Shown in pieces: positions 12,381-20,323 of a stretch of 27,973 nt of DNA. A model generated the notes under the pieces. The model made no database searches and was not told where the DNA came from. It was given only the letters and a program-made list of their open reading frames with translations. The stretch's first letter is position 1. Each line of letters starts with the position of its first letter. The translations under genes were made by a program, and so were the position numbers. The DNA comes from a virus: the IMG/VR virus record IMGVR_UViG_3300022413_000034, positions 1 through 27,973 of that record; one strand, given 5' to 3'.

Positions 12381-14528
12381 CTAGTCTGTCAGTGTCAACA
12401 CCTCGCTATCCAACTCCAGCGTATCGCCATCCAGCGTCAACTCGTACGGCAGCACACTCTCGCCCGGCAGAGTTGTCGAGGCGCTCCCCGGGATCGTCTC
12501 CTGCGTCTCGGCATCCCAATCGTAAATATCCTCCGAGGTCTCGTCCAGCTGCAGGCTAACAAAGGAGCGAGGCGCCCCCCCGCTCATATCAATTCTCCAA
12601 TCCCATTCCGACACCGTGAAAACCTTGTCAATCCCGAGCACAGTTGACGTAACCCTCACATTGTCGCCGGCCTTGATGTCGAGCCCTTTGAGCAGATTCA
12701 CCGGCATTTCGAGCCCCATGTCCCGGCGCGATTGCTCGAGTAGGATGCTTGCCACCCGCTGCGCCTGACTCGCATCATTGACCCACTCTAAATCGACGTC
12801 CAACTCCCGAACGACATTCCCATCCGCAGCAAGATATGCAGCACTTTGGACAACTGGGAAATCACTCGGCTGGTCGAAATTGTCCGGCGCCACGTAAACG
12901 CCCTTCACCGTATTCGGGCGCCTGGCACTCGTTTCCGCGGTGATCACCCGGATCGGCCCGACAATATCGTCGTCCCCGATCGCGTCCGCACCGTCAAGCA
13001 CAGGCGCCACCCAGGCGCCCGCATTGATGTAGTAGACTCCGGCGTTCTCGATGCAAGAACCGGCCATCGCAGCGACGACCGGGTCGAACAATTTCCCAAG
13101 GTCGCCGATCAGAGATGTGAACCCGTTCCCCGTGTACCGCTTCTTTGCAATCCGGTAGTCACCGCCGGCGCCGAGATCTTCCGCCGTTCCCGTCCATCGA
13201 TCGATTGCCTGAAATGTATGCGTTCCCGATCCGCCGCCGTTGAACCAATAGGATTTATTCTGTTCGATATTCGTGATTCGAAAATTGTCGGCGTCATCGA
13301 CCACGCGCACCAAATAGACACCATCCTCGAGATATCCGTTCGGCGCCCGGTTGGCGTATCCCTCTGTGACCGGGTCGACGTTAGGCGGAGCGCCTCCCGC
13401 GTCCGCCGTGAACTTGACGCGATCGCCGACCTTGAGCCCGTGCGCCGTGACATTGATCATGCGTCCTGCCACTGGAGAGGGAAACACAGTGTCCGCCGCA
13501 TCCAGTGCCGGCGCAGGAACGGCGTTCGCGTCCAGCGACACCTGGAAATCGTCAACCTCAACGTCAATCGCCCGGTAAAGAGTCGTGTTATCAAAATCAA
13601 TGTAGAGCCCGTCTCCCTCGGTCACATCGTGAGCGGTAGATTCGACTCGATCCCCGACCGCGTCCCACGTAAACGCCGCGCCCCGCTTCGTCGCCACCAT
13701 CTCGTCGCAAGTGTTCGCCGATGCAATCAGCGTCGCCTGGTGGATTCGCGATTGCGGCACATTGAGATATTCCTCGAGGATGAACGCGCAAATCAGCGCC
13801 GGGTTTTCGCTCCATCCCGTTGATAGGTCGCGAGGATCGTAAATGCGGTTTTCGCCGAGAATCGTTGCAATGAATCGCGGGATGAATCGCGGAAAGCGGT
13901 CTGCCGAGTCTGTCAACCGATAGTATCCGTAAGTGATGCCGCGTAACCGGTGATCGGTAGTCCAGTTCGAGTTCTGGGTGACGATGAAATCAATCGACGC
14001 CTGATCGTCTTCCCCGGTCGCGTAGAATATTTTTGCAAATCCGAGATACGTTCCCCCCACATTCCCGGCCGGACCAACCTCGATCGCTTCATTTCCGAAT
14101 GAAGTCCCCTCGATCCGCTCGCACTGGTTGGCCAAGAACGCCACGATCACATGCAGGAATTGGTTGTTTGTCCCGGTCCCGTTAACGTAGACACGCACCC
14201 CACCCTTGCGCACCCGCCCGAATCCGATTTCATGCGGTGCGACCGGCGTCGTGATGTTCTCCCGGCGCGTTGTCGTTACGCTGAAGGCCGATTCCAGGTC
14301 ATTCGAGGCCCGCGCACGAACGCGCGTTTTCTTTTCGAGTTCGGCGGCCAATTGACGCGCTTCTTTCTTGGCGCGGGATGACGCAAGGCTTGCTGAGATG
14401 GCGCCCAGCCCGGCCGAAATTGTAAGGCTGCCTGTGATAGCTCCCGCCGTTGCTGCTATGCCTGAGCCGGCAGTCCCGATTCCGAAAGCGGAGGCGAAGC
14501 CACCGACGAATGCCCCTACCCATCCCAT
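12381..14528 (-). CDS. J-like central tail tip / host-specificity protein
   Basis: The 715-aa protein starts MGWVGAFVGGFASAFG with a long Gly/Ala-rich hydrophobic N terminus, the usual start of tip-attachment J or TipJ proteins. It is followed by a coiled segment (ARQLAAELEKKTRVRARAS) and the Phage_tip/J core: PVAPHEIGFGRVRKGGVRVYV, a variant of the pre-existing RxxxxPxxxxYG motif, and later DVDLEWVNDASQAQRVASIL and MPVNLLKGLDIKAGDNVRVT, which are highly typical of J-family hub domains. It probably forms the tail tip hub. It is shorter than lambda J (over 1100 aa) and seems to lack C-terminal fibronectin repeats; downstream genes may provide the binding domains. The start overlaps the previous gene by 13 nt. 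Confidence 0.85.
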   Translation of the reverse strand: MGWVGAFVGGFASAFGIGTAGSGIAATAGAITGSLTISAGLGAISASLASSRAKKEARQLAAELEKKTRVRARASNDLESAFSVTTTRRENITTPVAPHEIGFGRVRKGGVRVYVNGTGTNNQFLHVIVAFLANQCERIEGTSFGNEAIEVGPAGNVGGTYLGFAKIFYATGEDDQASIDFIVTQNSNWTTDHRLRGITYGYYRLTDSADRFPRFIPRFIATILGENRIYDPRDLSTGWSENPALICAFILEEYLNVPQSRIHQATLIASANTCDEMVATKRGAAFTWDAVGDRVESTAHDVTEGDGLYIDFDNTTLYRAIDVEVDDFQVSLDANAVPAPALDAADTVFPSPVAGRMINVTAHGLKVGDRVKFTADAGGAPPNVDPVTEGYANRAPNGYLEDGVYLVRVVDDADNFRITNIEQNKSYWFNGGGSGTHTFQAIDRWTGTAEDLGAGGDYRIAKKRYTGNGFTSLIGDLGKLFDPVVAAMAGSCIENAGVYYINAGAWVAPVLDGADAIGDDDIVGPIRVITAETSARRPNTVKGVYVAPDNFDQPSDFPVVQSAAYLAADGNVVRELDVDLEWVNDASQAQRVASILLEQSRRDMGLEMPVNLLKGLDIKAGDNVRVTSTVLGIDKVFTVSEWDWRIDMSGGAPRSFVSLQLDETSEDIYDWDAETQETIPGSASTTLPGESVLPYELTLDGDTLELDSEVLTLTD

Positions 14529-14899
14529 CGATAGACCTCCTCGTTCCCGGTGATTTCCCGCTTTCCGATTCCCGGCTTGCAGAAAAAGAGTATCTGGCAG
14601 CCCCGCACGATACCGATGCCTAAATCCTCGTGAGATGTCCCGTCATAGTAAACTGCAATGTCCCCATCGGCGGGCTTGTCGTCAACAAGGCGCCAGCCGC
14701 ACCCATGCAAGCGCGCAGCAATAAACAGGCTAACCAATTCACTGCGTATCACCGCCAGTCGTGCACCGGCAGTTAGTGTATCGGGATTTATCCCCGTCAT
14801 TTCCTCGATCCATTCGGCGACCCATGAGACGCAATCATAGCGGCAGAGACGATATGCCTTTGTCGGTCGCTGCAGAAATTGCGTAAGCTCCTCGTTCAT
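14516..14899 (-). CDS. DUF6950-like / tail-tip assembly protein
   Basis: The correct start is the ATG at 14899 (ATGA overlap with the previous gene), giving MNEELTQFLQRPTKAY and 127 aa; the longer frame from 14932 overlaps more. The motif YDCVSWVAEWIEEMTG matches the DCxxFxADxVxAMTG pattern of small Cys-containing proteins routinely encoded just before the J gene, distantly related in position to NlpC/P60-type tip proteins. Later residues (GDIAVYYDGTSHEDLGIGIV) recall the His-containing beta-strand of NlpC/P60-like folds. Peptidase activity is not established, because only a Cys and a possible His can be seen. Confidence 0.65.
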   Translation of the reverse strand: MNEELTQFLQRPTKAYRLCRYDCVSWVAEWIEEMTGINPDTLTAGARLAVIRSELVSLFIAARLHGCGWRLVDDKPADGDIAVYYDGTSHEDLGIGIVRGCQILFFCKPGIGKREITGNEEVYRWDG

Positions 14900-15489
14900 T
14901 CCGTCTTGAAAAATGCGCCCGCCTCGCCCCAAAGGATCGATACGCCGCTGTTGAGGTAAGACACCAATTCAAGGCCCAGGTCCGCGGGGTATCGGGATTT
15001 CTGATCCTGATCTGTGAGCCGCCGGCTAAGCGTCCGTGTAAGGTGGACGAATTCGTTTTCCAATTTCAGCACCACCGTTCCGCCCTCCGGAGGCGAAACA
15101 GAGAACGAAACCTGGTCCATAAAATATCGATGCTCCACCGAATAGACGAGTGTCGCTTCCGCTCCCGTCGTGTCGAGCAATCCCATAATCAGCCGCGCGG
15201 ATCGGTCCTTGTAGCTCGCAACCGTGATTGGCTCCGAGAACACCTCGAGAGGCATCCCCGCAACGCTGATTTCGAGCCCGTTCGCCCGCCGGTCTTCGCT
15301 CACCGCGATCGGCGTCAGATTGATCAGCCCGTTGACAATCGGTGTCCATGTCTCGCCCTCGTGCGCCAGCGGAAATGTCCCGGTCCAAAGTCGTTGGATT
15401 CCCTCGGCAAGATCACATTCGAACAGGAGCCGAATATCGGCCTTGCCATCCGCGATCACCGTTTTTGCGGCTGCTGTGAGCAGTCCCAT
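14896..15489 (-). CDS. Minor tail protein (tail-tip/baseplate hub type)
   Basis: The 197-aa protein is of a type common in siphoviruses upstream of the DUF6950 and J genes. Landmarks are RLWTGTFPLAHEGETWTPIV near residue 33, then VNGLINLTPIAVSEDRRANG, and RTLSRRLTDQDQKSRYPAD near the C terminus, the last being a strongly recurrent motif of this tail family. It probably contributes to the distal tail or hub ring. It starts at a TAATG junction preceded by GGGAGG. Confidence 0.7.
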   Translation of the reverse strand: MGLLTAAAKTVIADGKADIRLLFECDLAEGIQRLWTGTFPLAHEGETWTPIVNGLINLTPIAVSEDRRANGLEISVAGMPLEVFSEPITVASYKDRSARLIMGLLDTTGAEATLVYSVEHRYFMDQVSFSVSPPEGGTVVLKLENEFVHLTRTLSRRLTDQDQKSRYPADLGLELVSYLNSGVSILWGEAGAFFKTE

Positions 15490-16109
15490 TACAGCGCCTC
15501 CCGGGCTTGCAGTGTGGCGCCGTAGAGTTGCAGCCTAGATCGCGTGAAGGCTGCTGTGGCCGATGTCATCCGCCAAATTGCCACAGGGTTTCGGATGATC
15601 ACTGCCGTATCAACGGCGTATGCTTCCCGGAGATTTGGGAATAGCGTAGCCGTGGCGGTGCCTCCGCCGGCAGAATCAACGCGGGCCAAAACCCGGTAAA
15701 ACGCGGTCCCGATTTGGATGTAATCGCCCTTGAGCAGTTGTCCCGGCGTATTCGGGATAAATCCCTTGAGATCGATCGTTTGCTGTCCTGCGATGCCCGC
15801 GGTTGCCACTAGGGGCACTCCTGTGCCCGCGCCGGCTGGTTCGCTCCCGTAGGGGTCTCCCATCTGGAAGCGCCCCACAGTGCCATTCAGTGACATCATA
15901 AAGGCTTCCAGCACGCCGGCCGCCGCTCTTTCCTGCGGCAGAAAGTTGAGACTCATCTGCCACGATTGCCCGCCGAAATTCTGCGCCTCAGTGTGAAACG
16001 TGTATGGCGATTGCACGCCACCGGTTGCCGTGACAGGGATTATATTCACGTCCGCGATGTGGATCCCGGCCGGGAACGTCTGGATTGTTTCGTAAAGATG
16101 CGTTGCCAT
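15489..16109 (-). CDS. Minor tail / distal-tail-like protein
   Basis: The 206-aa protein contains QNFGGQSWQMSLNFLPQERA and RFQMGDPYGSEP near the middle, which match a family of tail-tip proteins next to the tape measure (tube-end or Dit position). The C terminus has AAFTRSRLQLYGATLQA, in the style of beta-sandwich tail rings. The ATG sits in a TAATG overlap with the tape-measure stop. Position directly after the tape measure and before the tip genes supports a distal-tail role; biochemical identity is inferred. Confidence 0.65.
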   Translation of the reverse strand: MATHLYETIQTFPAGIHIADVNIIPVTATGGVQSPYTFHTEAQNFGGQSWQMSLNFLPQERAAAGVLEAFMMSLNGTVGRFQMGDPYGSEPAGAGTGVPLVATAGIAGQQTIDLKGFIPNTPGQLLKGDYIQIGTAFYRVLARVDSAGGGTATATLFPNLREAYAVDTAVIIRNPVAIWRMTSATAAFTRSRLQLYGATLQAREAL

Positions 16110-18202
16110 TATCGCGCCCGCTGGCCTCCCCTGAAATTGATGTCCGAGATCTGCGCCAGTGCCGCTTGTGATGCGGCTTCGATAATTTGCGGAATCATCT
16201 CTTGCGAAACGCCCGGCTGAATATTGTTAGTCTGGTATGTGATGTGCGATCCACCCGACATTCCGCCGGATGACCGGCCGCGCCGGTGATCGATCACCGT
16301 TTCGTCAGGATGCAGGATCGCCGGAAATCCCCCGCGTCCGTCGACGCCACCGCTCCGAGGCCCGCTTCCCGTAGAGCCGCCACCCTCGAGGTTTTGCAAA
16401 ACCCCGCCGAGAAACTGCCCAAAGGCACCGCTGCCGAAACTCGAATTTTGCAAGGCGTTCAAGATCACCTGTTGCGCGATGACTCGGGCGATTGCCGACA
16501 CAGCCGCGGCCGCCCAGTCCTCGAAAGCGAATTTACCGGTGCGAAGGAAGTCCTGAAAAACTGAGCCCGTCACGCGCCCGAAACTCTCCATCGCCCGTTC
16601 CATCACCGGAACTGAGCTTGCCGCCTGCGCTTCGAGTTGCACTAATCGAGTTTTGGCGATTTCCAGGTCATCATGTCCCCAATCGGCTTCCTCAACGAGT
16701 CTTGTCGTCGTCGCGATTTGTGCCGCAAGATCGCTATAGGATTTAGCTACGCCCTTGAGCGCGAATTCCTCTTCATCGGATTTCTTGATCCGCTCGTCAA
16801 CTTGATGGTTCGCCTCTTGCGTGATGTCTACCACTTCGCCGACGCCGTCGATGTAATCGCCAAAATCCGTCTTGAAGACTTCCGGTTCGTCCGGGATCAA
16901 TCCGCCATCATCGGCGCCGGGTGGACGCTCGCGCCGCAACTGTTCCGGACCGCTGGCGCCTGGCTCGAACTCCGGTCCTGTGATGCGTTCCGGGAAAAGA
17001 TCGCTGAAATCCAATGGTTCCCGATTGCGCAACTCCTCTTCCAGGTCCGTGACTGTATCGAGCGATGAATCGAGCAGCGCTTGATTTGTGTCGCGCGCCC
17101 GTCGCGCTCCTCTAGCAAAGCCCACAAGCCCGCTCGTGTCGGTCTCGAAATCCGGAAGCAGCCTCCCGGTGAAAGTTGCGTTCTTGATAGCGTTAGCATA
17201 CTTATCCGCCGCCTTTATAAGTTTGACGAACCCCCGGACCGTCTTGTCGACGAACGTGTCAAATTCTGCCGAGAGTTTGAAAAACGCCGCGCTAAAGCCC
17301 TCCAGAACGATCTCCCAACGTGTCCTCAGATTTTGCCCGGCGTTTATCCAGTTCAGAATCGGCTGAATGATGCCGTCTAGACGCTCGATCAGAACGTCCA
17401 CCACCTCGGCAGAACCGCCCAACTCCTGCACCATTTCCAGGATGCGTTCGGAAACATTTTGAATTGCCGGCGCCAATGCGACCGCTAATTGATTGCTCAA
17501 TCCTGTGTAAATCGTCCGCGCCCGTGCGAGCGCGTCTGTCGCTTCCTCGACCTTGGATGCATCGATGCGGGAAAATGTTAGTCCGAGAGCTTCCGCTTCT
17601 TCCTGCGCAGCCCGCAAGCCATCAGAGCCAAGTTCCAACGTATTGACCAAGGCGAGCCCGGCGCGAGAGAAAAGGCCCGAGACCGCAGCCGCTTTCTCGG
17701 CCTGCGTCGAAAACCCCTTGACCCTATCGGCAATAATGCCCAGCTGCTTATCAACCGGCAGCCCGATGAGATCTTTAGCCGACAGCCCCATAGCATCCAG
17801 CGCCTTCTTGCCGGAGCCGAACCCTTGCGCCGCCTCGCCAAGTCGCTTTGACATCGCGCCGAGGGAGGATTCCAGCACCTTCGATCCGGCGCCGGTGAGT
17901 TCGGCTGCGTGCTGCAGACCGACGAGAGCTTCCGTTGATATTCCGATCCGGTCAGAGAGTTTCGCGGTGGCATCGACGTTTTTGAGCCCCTCGGAAGTGA
18001 GCTTTGCGGTTGCCGCCGTGAGAGTGGAAACGGCGGCATCCGCGGCCGTCGCGCCCACCGCGACCGCACCCAGAGCAACCTTGCCGGACCGCCCCAGCGC
18101 CTTGAGCGTCTTGTCGAGCTTGCTGGAATTCTTATCGATTTTGCCGAGCGTAGCAGACGACTTGTCTTGCGCCTCAATCGTCCATTTAGCGGTTTTCGCC
18201 AT
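16109..18202 (-). CDS. Tape-measure protein
   Basis: The 697-aa protein is helix-rich with a long Ala-rich N-terminal half (LTAATAKLTSEGLKNVDATA; GISTEALVGLQHAAELTGAG), as in lambda-type tape measures. The middle shows a hydrophobic/amphipathic segment around LSNQLAVALAPAIQNVSERI. The C terminus ends in the family-typical GGFPAILHPDETVIDH motif. At roughly 0.15 nm per residue this length would give a tail of about 105 nm, a rough estimate from the general rule. The start lies 6 nt after a copy of the 18-bp repeat, within a near-identical context to the connector gene at 24439. Confidence 0.9.
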   Translation of the reverse strand: MAKTAKWTIEAQDKSSATLGKIDKNSSKLDKTLKALGRSGKVALGAVAVGATAADAAVSTLTAATAKLTSEGLKNVDATAKLSDRIGISTEALVGLQHAAELTGAGSKVLESSLGAMSKRLGEAAQGFGSGKKALDAMGLSAKDLIGLPVDKQLGIIADRVKGFSTQAEKAAAVSGLFSRAGLALVNTLELGSDGLRAAQEEAEALGLTFSRIDASKVEEATDALARARTIYTGLSNQLAVALAPAIQNVSERILEMVQELGGSAEVVDVLIERLDGIIQPILNWINAGQNLRTRWEIVLEGFSAAFFKLSAEFDTFVDKTVRGFVKLIKAADKYANAIKNATFTGRLLPDFETDTSGLVGFARGARRARDTNQALLDSSLDTVTDLEEELRNREPLDFSDLFPERITGPEFEPGASGPEQLRRERPPGADDGGLIPDEPEVFKTDFGDYIDGVGEVVDITQEANHQVDERIKKSDEEEFALKGVAKSYSDLAAQIATTTRLVEEADWGHDDLEIAKTRLVQLEAQAASSVPVMERAMESFGRVTGSVFQDFLRTGKFAFEDWAAAAVSAIARVIAQQVILNALQNSSFGSGAFGQFLGGVLQNLEGGGSTGSGPRSGGVDGRGGFPAILHPDETVIDHRRGRSSGGMSGGSHITYQTNNIQPGVSQEMIPQIIEAASQAALAQISDINFRGGQRAR

Positions 18203-18208
18203 CGCCTT

Positions 18209-18226
18209 AAGTTAGGACGTTTGCGC
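18209..18226 (-). repeat. 18-bp repeat, copy 2 (upstream of the tape measure)
   Basis: Reads GCGCAAACGTCCTAACTT, 6 nt before the tape-measure ATG. The TAA stop of the frameshifted tail chaperone is embedded in it (18212-18214). The following bases AAGGCG then ATGGCGA are nearly the same as at copy 4. Confidence 0.85.
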
Positions 18227-18732
18227 CTCTAGTAGCCCGTAATACGCCGCCCACGAGGCAACCTCAATCCACGGGAGACCATCAATCACCGTGCCCACCG
18301 GAACGCGCCGCCGGTCCGCGATAGCGTAGCAGATTTCTAGGAGACTTCGCCCGGCGTGTCCGGCTTTTTTTCGATGTCCTCGACTTGTTCGGCTACCTCG
18401 TCAGGATCACCGCCGATGATCGCAGAGAGCAAACCGTCAACGACGTGGCGCGGAACTTTGTCGACCAGTAACCTTTCAACGTTCCTCAACTTCCCCTCGG
18501 AATCCTTGTTCGGAAATGCCGGTTCACCATCCTCGAGCAGTGTTTTTTTCGCTATAAGGTTGGCGTAAATCAGAGCTTCGTCTTTCTTTCCGTCACGCCG
18601 CGCCCTCCCGATTTCGACAGATTCGCGGAAAGTTTGCGGTTTGACGAAGACAGGAAAGCCGATTTCTTCGAAGTCAATCCTGATAGCTCCCAGCAGACGC
18701 TGATGCTTCTCGAGTTGTTCTAATGCATCCAT
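18212..18732 (-). CDS. Tail-assembly chaperone, frameshifted long form (gpGT-like)
   Basis: This is a join of 18732-18364 in frame 0 with 18364-18212 in the -1 frame, giving about 173 aa. Frame 0 alone (18337-18732) yields a 131-aa short form with a short C-terminal tail. In the -1 frame a 50-codon extension is open and reads ICYAIADRRRVPVGTVIDGL then PWIEVASWAAYYGLLEAQ, a typical ending of siphovirus chaperone extensions. As with lambda G/GT, both forms should coat the tape measure before tube assembly. The extension ends at a TAA within the repeat, and the tape-measure ATG is just downstream. It is the expected gene between tail tube and tape measure. Confidence 0.8.
18337..18732 (-). CDS. 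Tail-assembly chaperone, short form (gpG-like)
   Basis: The 131-aa product terminates at TAG without frameshift. The N terminus is helical with a conserved-looking core: HQRLLGAIRIDFEEIGFPV, FVKPQTFRESVEI, and AFPNKDSEGKLRNVERLLV, similar to small acidic/helical tail-assembly proteins. The C-terminal third is acidic (DPDEVAEQVEDIEKKPD). The leader CCAACCAGCAACCACCCAACC-type sequence lacks a Shine-Dalgarno site. It is found directly after the tail-tube gene, the usual order. Confidence 0.8.
   Translation of the reverse strand: MDALEQLEKHQRLLGAIRIDFEEIGFPVFVKPQTFRESVEIGRARRDGKKDEALIYANLIAKKTLLEDGEPAFPNKDSEGKLRNVERLLVDKVPRHVVDGLLSAIIGGDPDEVAEQVEDIEKKPDTPGEVS
18364..18370 (-). promoter_or_regulatory. 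Programmed -1 ribosomal frameshift site, A AAA AAG
   Basis: On the minus strand the codons read GAA AAA AAG, so the heptamer A AAA AAG is positioned correctly for -1 slippage (the same heptamer as in E. coli dnaX). The -1 frame beyond it stays open for 50 codons with tail-chaperone-like sequence. A small CCGG-ACACG-CCGG hairpin lies immediately downstream but is too close to count as an established stimulator. Confidence 0.8.
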
Positions 18733-18777
18733 GGTTGGGTGGTTGCTGGTTGGTTAGATTTGGGCCGCACGGCCCGG

Positions 18778-19245
18778 TTAGGTAACGAGTGCTCTGCTGA
18801 GATCGTCGTCGCCGGTGAATGAGATTGTCTGCCGCACCTCGCCGGATGCCTCGGACGGAACGCCGATGTCCGTGATGATCGCGAATCCGCGATATTCGAC
18901 TTTCCCGACGTCCTTGGTGTTCGGGTAGAGTAGAGTCTGCACTCGTGATCCGACGTCAATGGGATCGAGTGCCGCGGCTGCGCCGGCGGTGTCGTCTTCT
19001 TGCCAGGCAAATTCGGCAGTGAGCGACCAGGATTTACTCTCCAGATAGTTACGGTCCCAACCTCCGGCTGCCGCGCTTCCGCCATCGGAATTGGAAAGCA
19101 TACATAGAGTCGGAACGGTTTGCGTCGCGGCCGCAATCGAAAGTTCCCAACTCGAAAGGCATGGAATTTCCCCTTGGCTTGCGCTTGCCTCGTTTAAGAT
19201 CTCAATGACTCCGTCGATCCCTCTAATTCTTTCTCCTGCTGGCAT
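18778..19245 (-). CDS. Major tail (tube) protein
   Basis: The 155-aa protein starts MPAGERIRGIDGVIEILNEA and contains the beta-rich pattern of the lambda gpV / phage tail tube family: WELSIAAATQTVPTLCM, DRNYLESKSWSLTAEFAWQ, then YRGFAIITDIGVPSEASGE and RQTISFTGDD, the last being typical of tube subunits. It is in the expected place between tail terminator and chaperone genes. There is no added Ig domain. The leader is SD-less. Confidence 0.8.
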   Translation of the reverse strand: MPAGERIRGIDGVIEILNEASASQGEIPCLSSWELSIAAATQTVPTLCMLSNSDGGSAAAGGWDRNYLESKSWSLTAEFAWQEDDTAGAAAALDPIDVGSRVQTLLYPNTKDVGKVEYRGFAIITDIGVPSEASGEVRQTISFTGDDDLSRALVT

Positions 19246-19258
19246 GGCTTATACTTTG

Positions 19259-19681
19259 TTAGATTGTGATGTTTACGCCGTAGCTGGCCTGAAATGCGAA
19301 GCTCCAGCCGCCTTGAGTGTTTTCGGCTAATTCGTTTCTCAACGGTTGACCGCCCACAAAATGCAGATTGGTGTCGGCAAAATCCGTGAGTCTCGCGGCC
19401 TCGATCGCCTTTTCCGCGGCCGCGCCGGCTTCGAGCAGCACCTTTTCCGCGTCGACCGTATCCTCGGCCCAGATGTCCACCCGGAAAATCGGTTCGCGCG
19501 TCCGGCAATCACGTGACCCCAGGTCCGAATCGATCGACTCAATATAAATGGATGCCGCCGGGTAGGTGTCGACGGCATCCATTTTCCCGACGGATACGAC
19601 CGTGATCCCCATTGCAGCGATCTCGGCCACCGTAGGCAGCAAAACTTTCAGCTTGTCGCGTATGTCGAGAGCTTTGATCAT
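19259..19681 (-). CDS. Tail terminator (gpU/gpZ-like)
   Basis: The 140-aa protein has an N-terminal helix (LDIRDKLKVLLPTVAEI), the strand YPAASIYIESIDSDLGS and FRVDIWAEDTVDAEKVLLEA, which is the alpha/beta layout of lambda gpU-type tail terminators, and ends with GWSFAFQASYGVNITI. It closes the tail tube at the head end and joins to the head completion protein. ATGA overlap with the preceding joining gene indicates coupled synthesis. Confidence 0.7.
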   Translation of the reverse strand: MIKALDIRDKLKVLLPTVAEIAAMGITVVSVGKMDAVDTYPAASIYIESIDSDLGSRDCRTREPIFRVDIWAEDTVDAEKVLLEAGAAAEKAIEAARLTDFADTNLHFVGGQPLRNELAENTQGGWSFAFQASYGVNITI

Positions 19682-20055
19682 GCGACGACCCTGCAGGAAT
19701 AGGTTGATTGACCGCTATCGTGCCACTTGTCTACGATCCGCAATCGTTCGCCGGTCGCGCGCACAAAATCCCCTTTGAGGATGCCCGCGGCATCGGTGTC
19801 GTTCAGCGTCACATCGCGCGCTTTCCGCACAACGGAACGTTCCGAGCTCTCCTCGGGAATGTCCGCGTCATCGACAATAGCGCTTAGTGTCTGCAACTCG
19901 CCGCTGTCCGCAACGTCTCCGAGACCAAGCGCCGCACCATCCAGCGCAACAAGTTCACCATCGAGCACAAGCGTATCATCCTCGACTAACTCGAAAGTGA
20001 CGTCTTCCGCAAACTGCGTTGCTGTCACATCGAGAATGTCGGGAGCGATAGGCAT
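19678..20055 (-). CDS. Head-tail joining protein (FII-like)
   Basis: The 125-aa protein has a long acidic N-terminal half (FELVEDDTLVLDGELVALDG) and a C-terminal beta unit, ILKGDFVRATGERLRIVDKW then STYSCRVVA, in the style of small head-tail joining/FII-like proteins. Its position between the capsid and the tail terminator supports this. The ribosome site AAGGAAG lies 6-7 nt upstream of ATG. The next gene overlaps by ATGA. Confidence 0.6.
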   Translation of the reverse strand: MPIAPDILDVTATQFAEDVTFELVEDDTLVLDGELVALDGAALGLGDVADSGELQTLSAIVDDADIPEESSERSVVRKARDVTLNDTDAAGILKGDFVRATGERLRIVDKWHDSGQSTYSCRVVA

Positions 20056-20057
20056 GC

Positions 20058-20297
20058 TTACTTCCTTGGGTTTGCTGTCTTGGCCGGAGCGGCATCTTTC
20101 GCTTTCGCTTCTGATGCCGCTTTCGCTTTCGCGGTGTCTGCTTTCACGCTCCCCTTCATGGCCGCTCGATTCGCCGCGCCGATCAGAATGCCGGCATCGG
20201 ATTTCGAGACCGTCAGCTCGGCGCCTCGAGCCTGCCTTTCTCCATTGAATTTACAAGGGGAGGTGATTACAATTTCGACTTGGTCTTTTGCTGGCAT
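20058..20297 (-). CDS. 79-aa small head-region protein
   Basis: The N terminus VEIVITSPCKFNGERQARGA followed by ELTVSKSDAGILIGAANRAA resembles a widespread short phage module (value-of-nGxxxxxG beta strand, then DAxxLIxxGxA helix) found next to head-completion genes. The C-terminal third is Ala/Lys-rich low complexity. The role is unknown, perhaps a head or linker component. The leader has a CCAACCAACC run and no Shine-Dalgarno. Confidence 0.55.
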   Translation of the reverse strand: MPAKDQVEIVITSPCKFNGERQARGAELTVSKSDAGILIGAANRAAMKGSVKADTAKAKAASEAKAKDAAPAKTANPRK

Positions 20298-20323
20298 AAT
20301 TTGGTTGGTTGGTTTGCCAAAAC

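Noticed and set aside
12846-13823. 325-aa plus-strand open frame
   Set aside because: Antisense to the J-like gene, Arg/His-rich composition typical of shadow frames, no motif.
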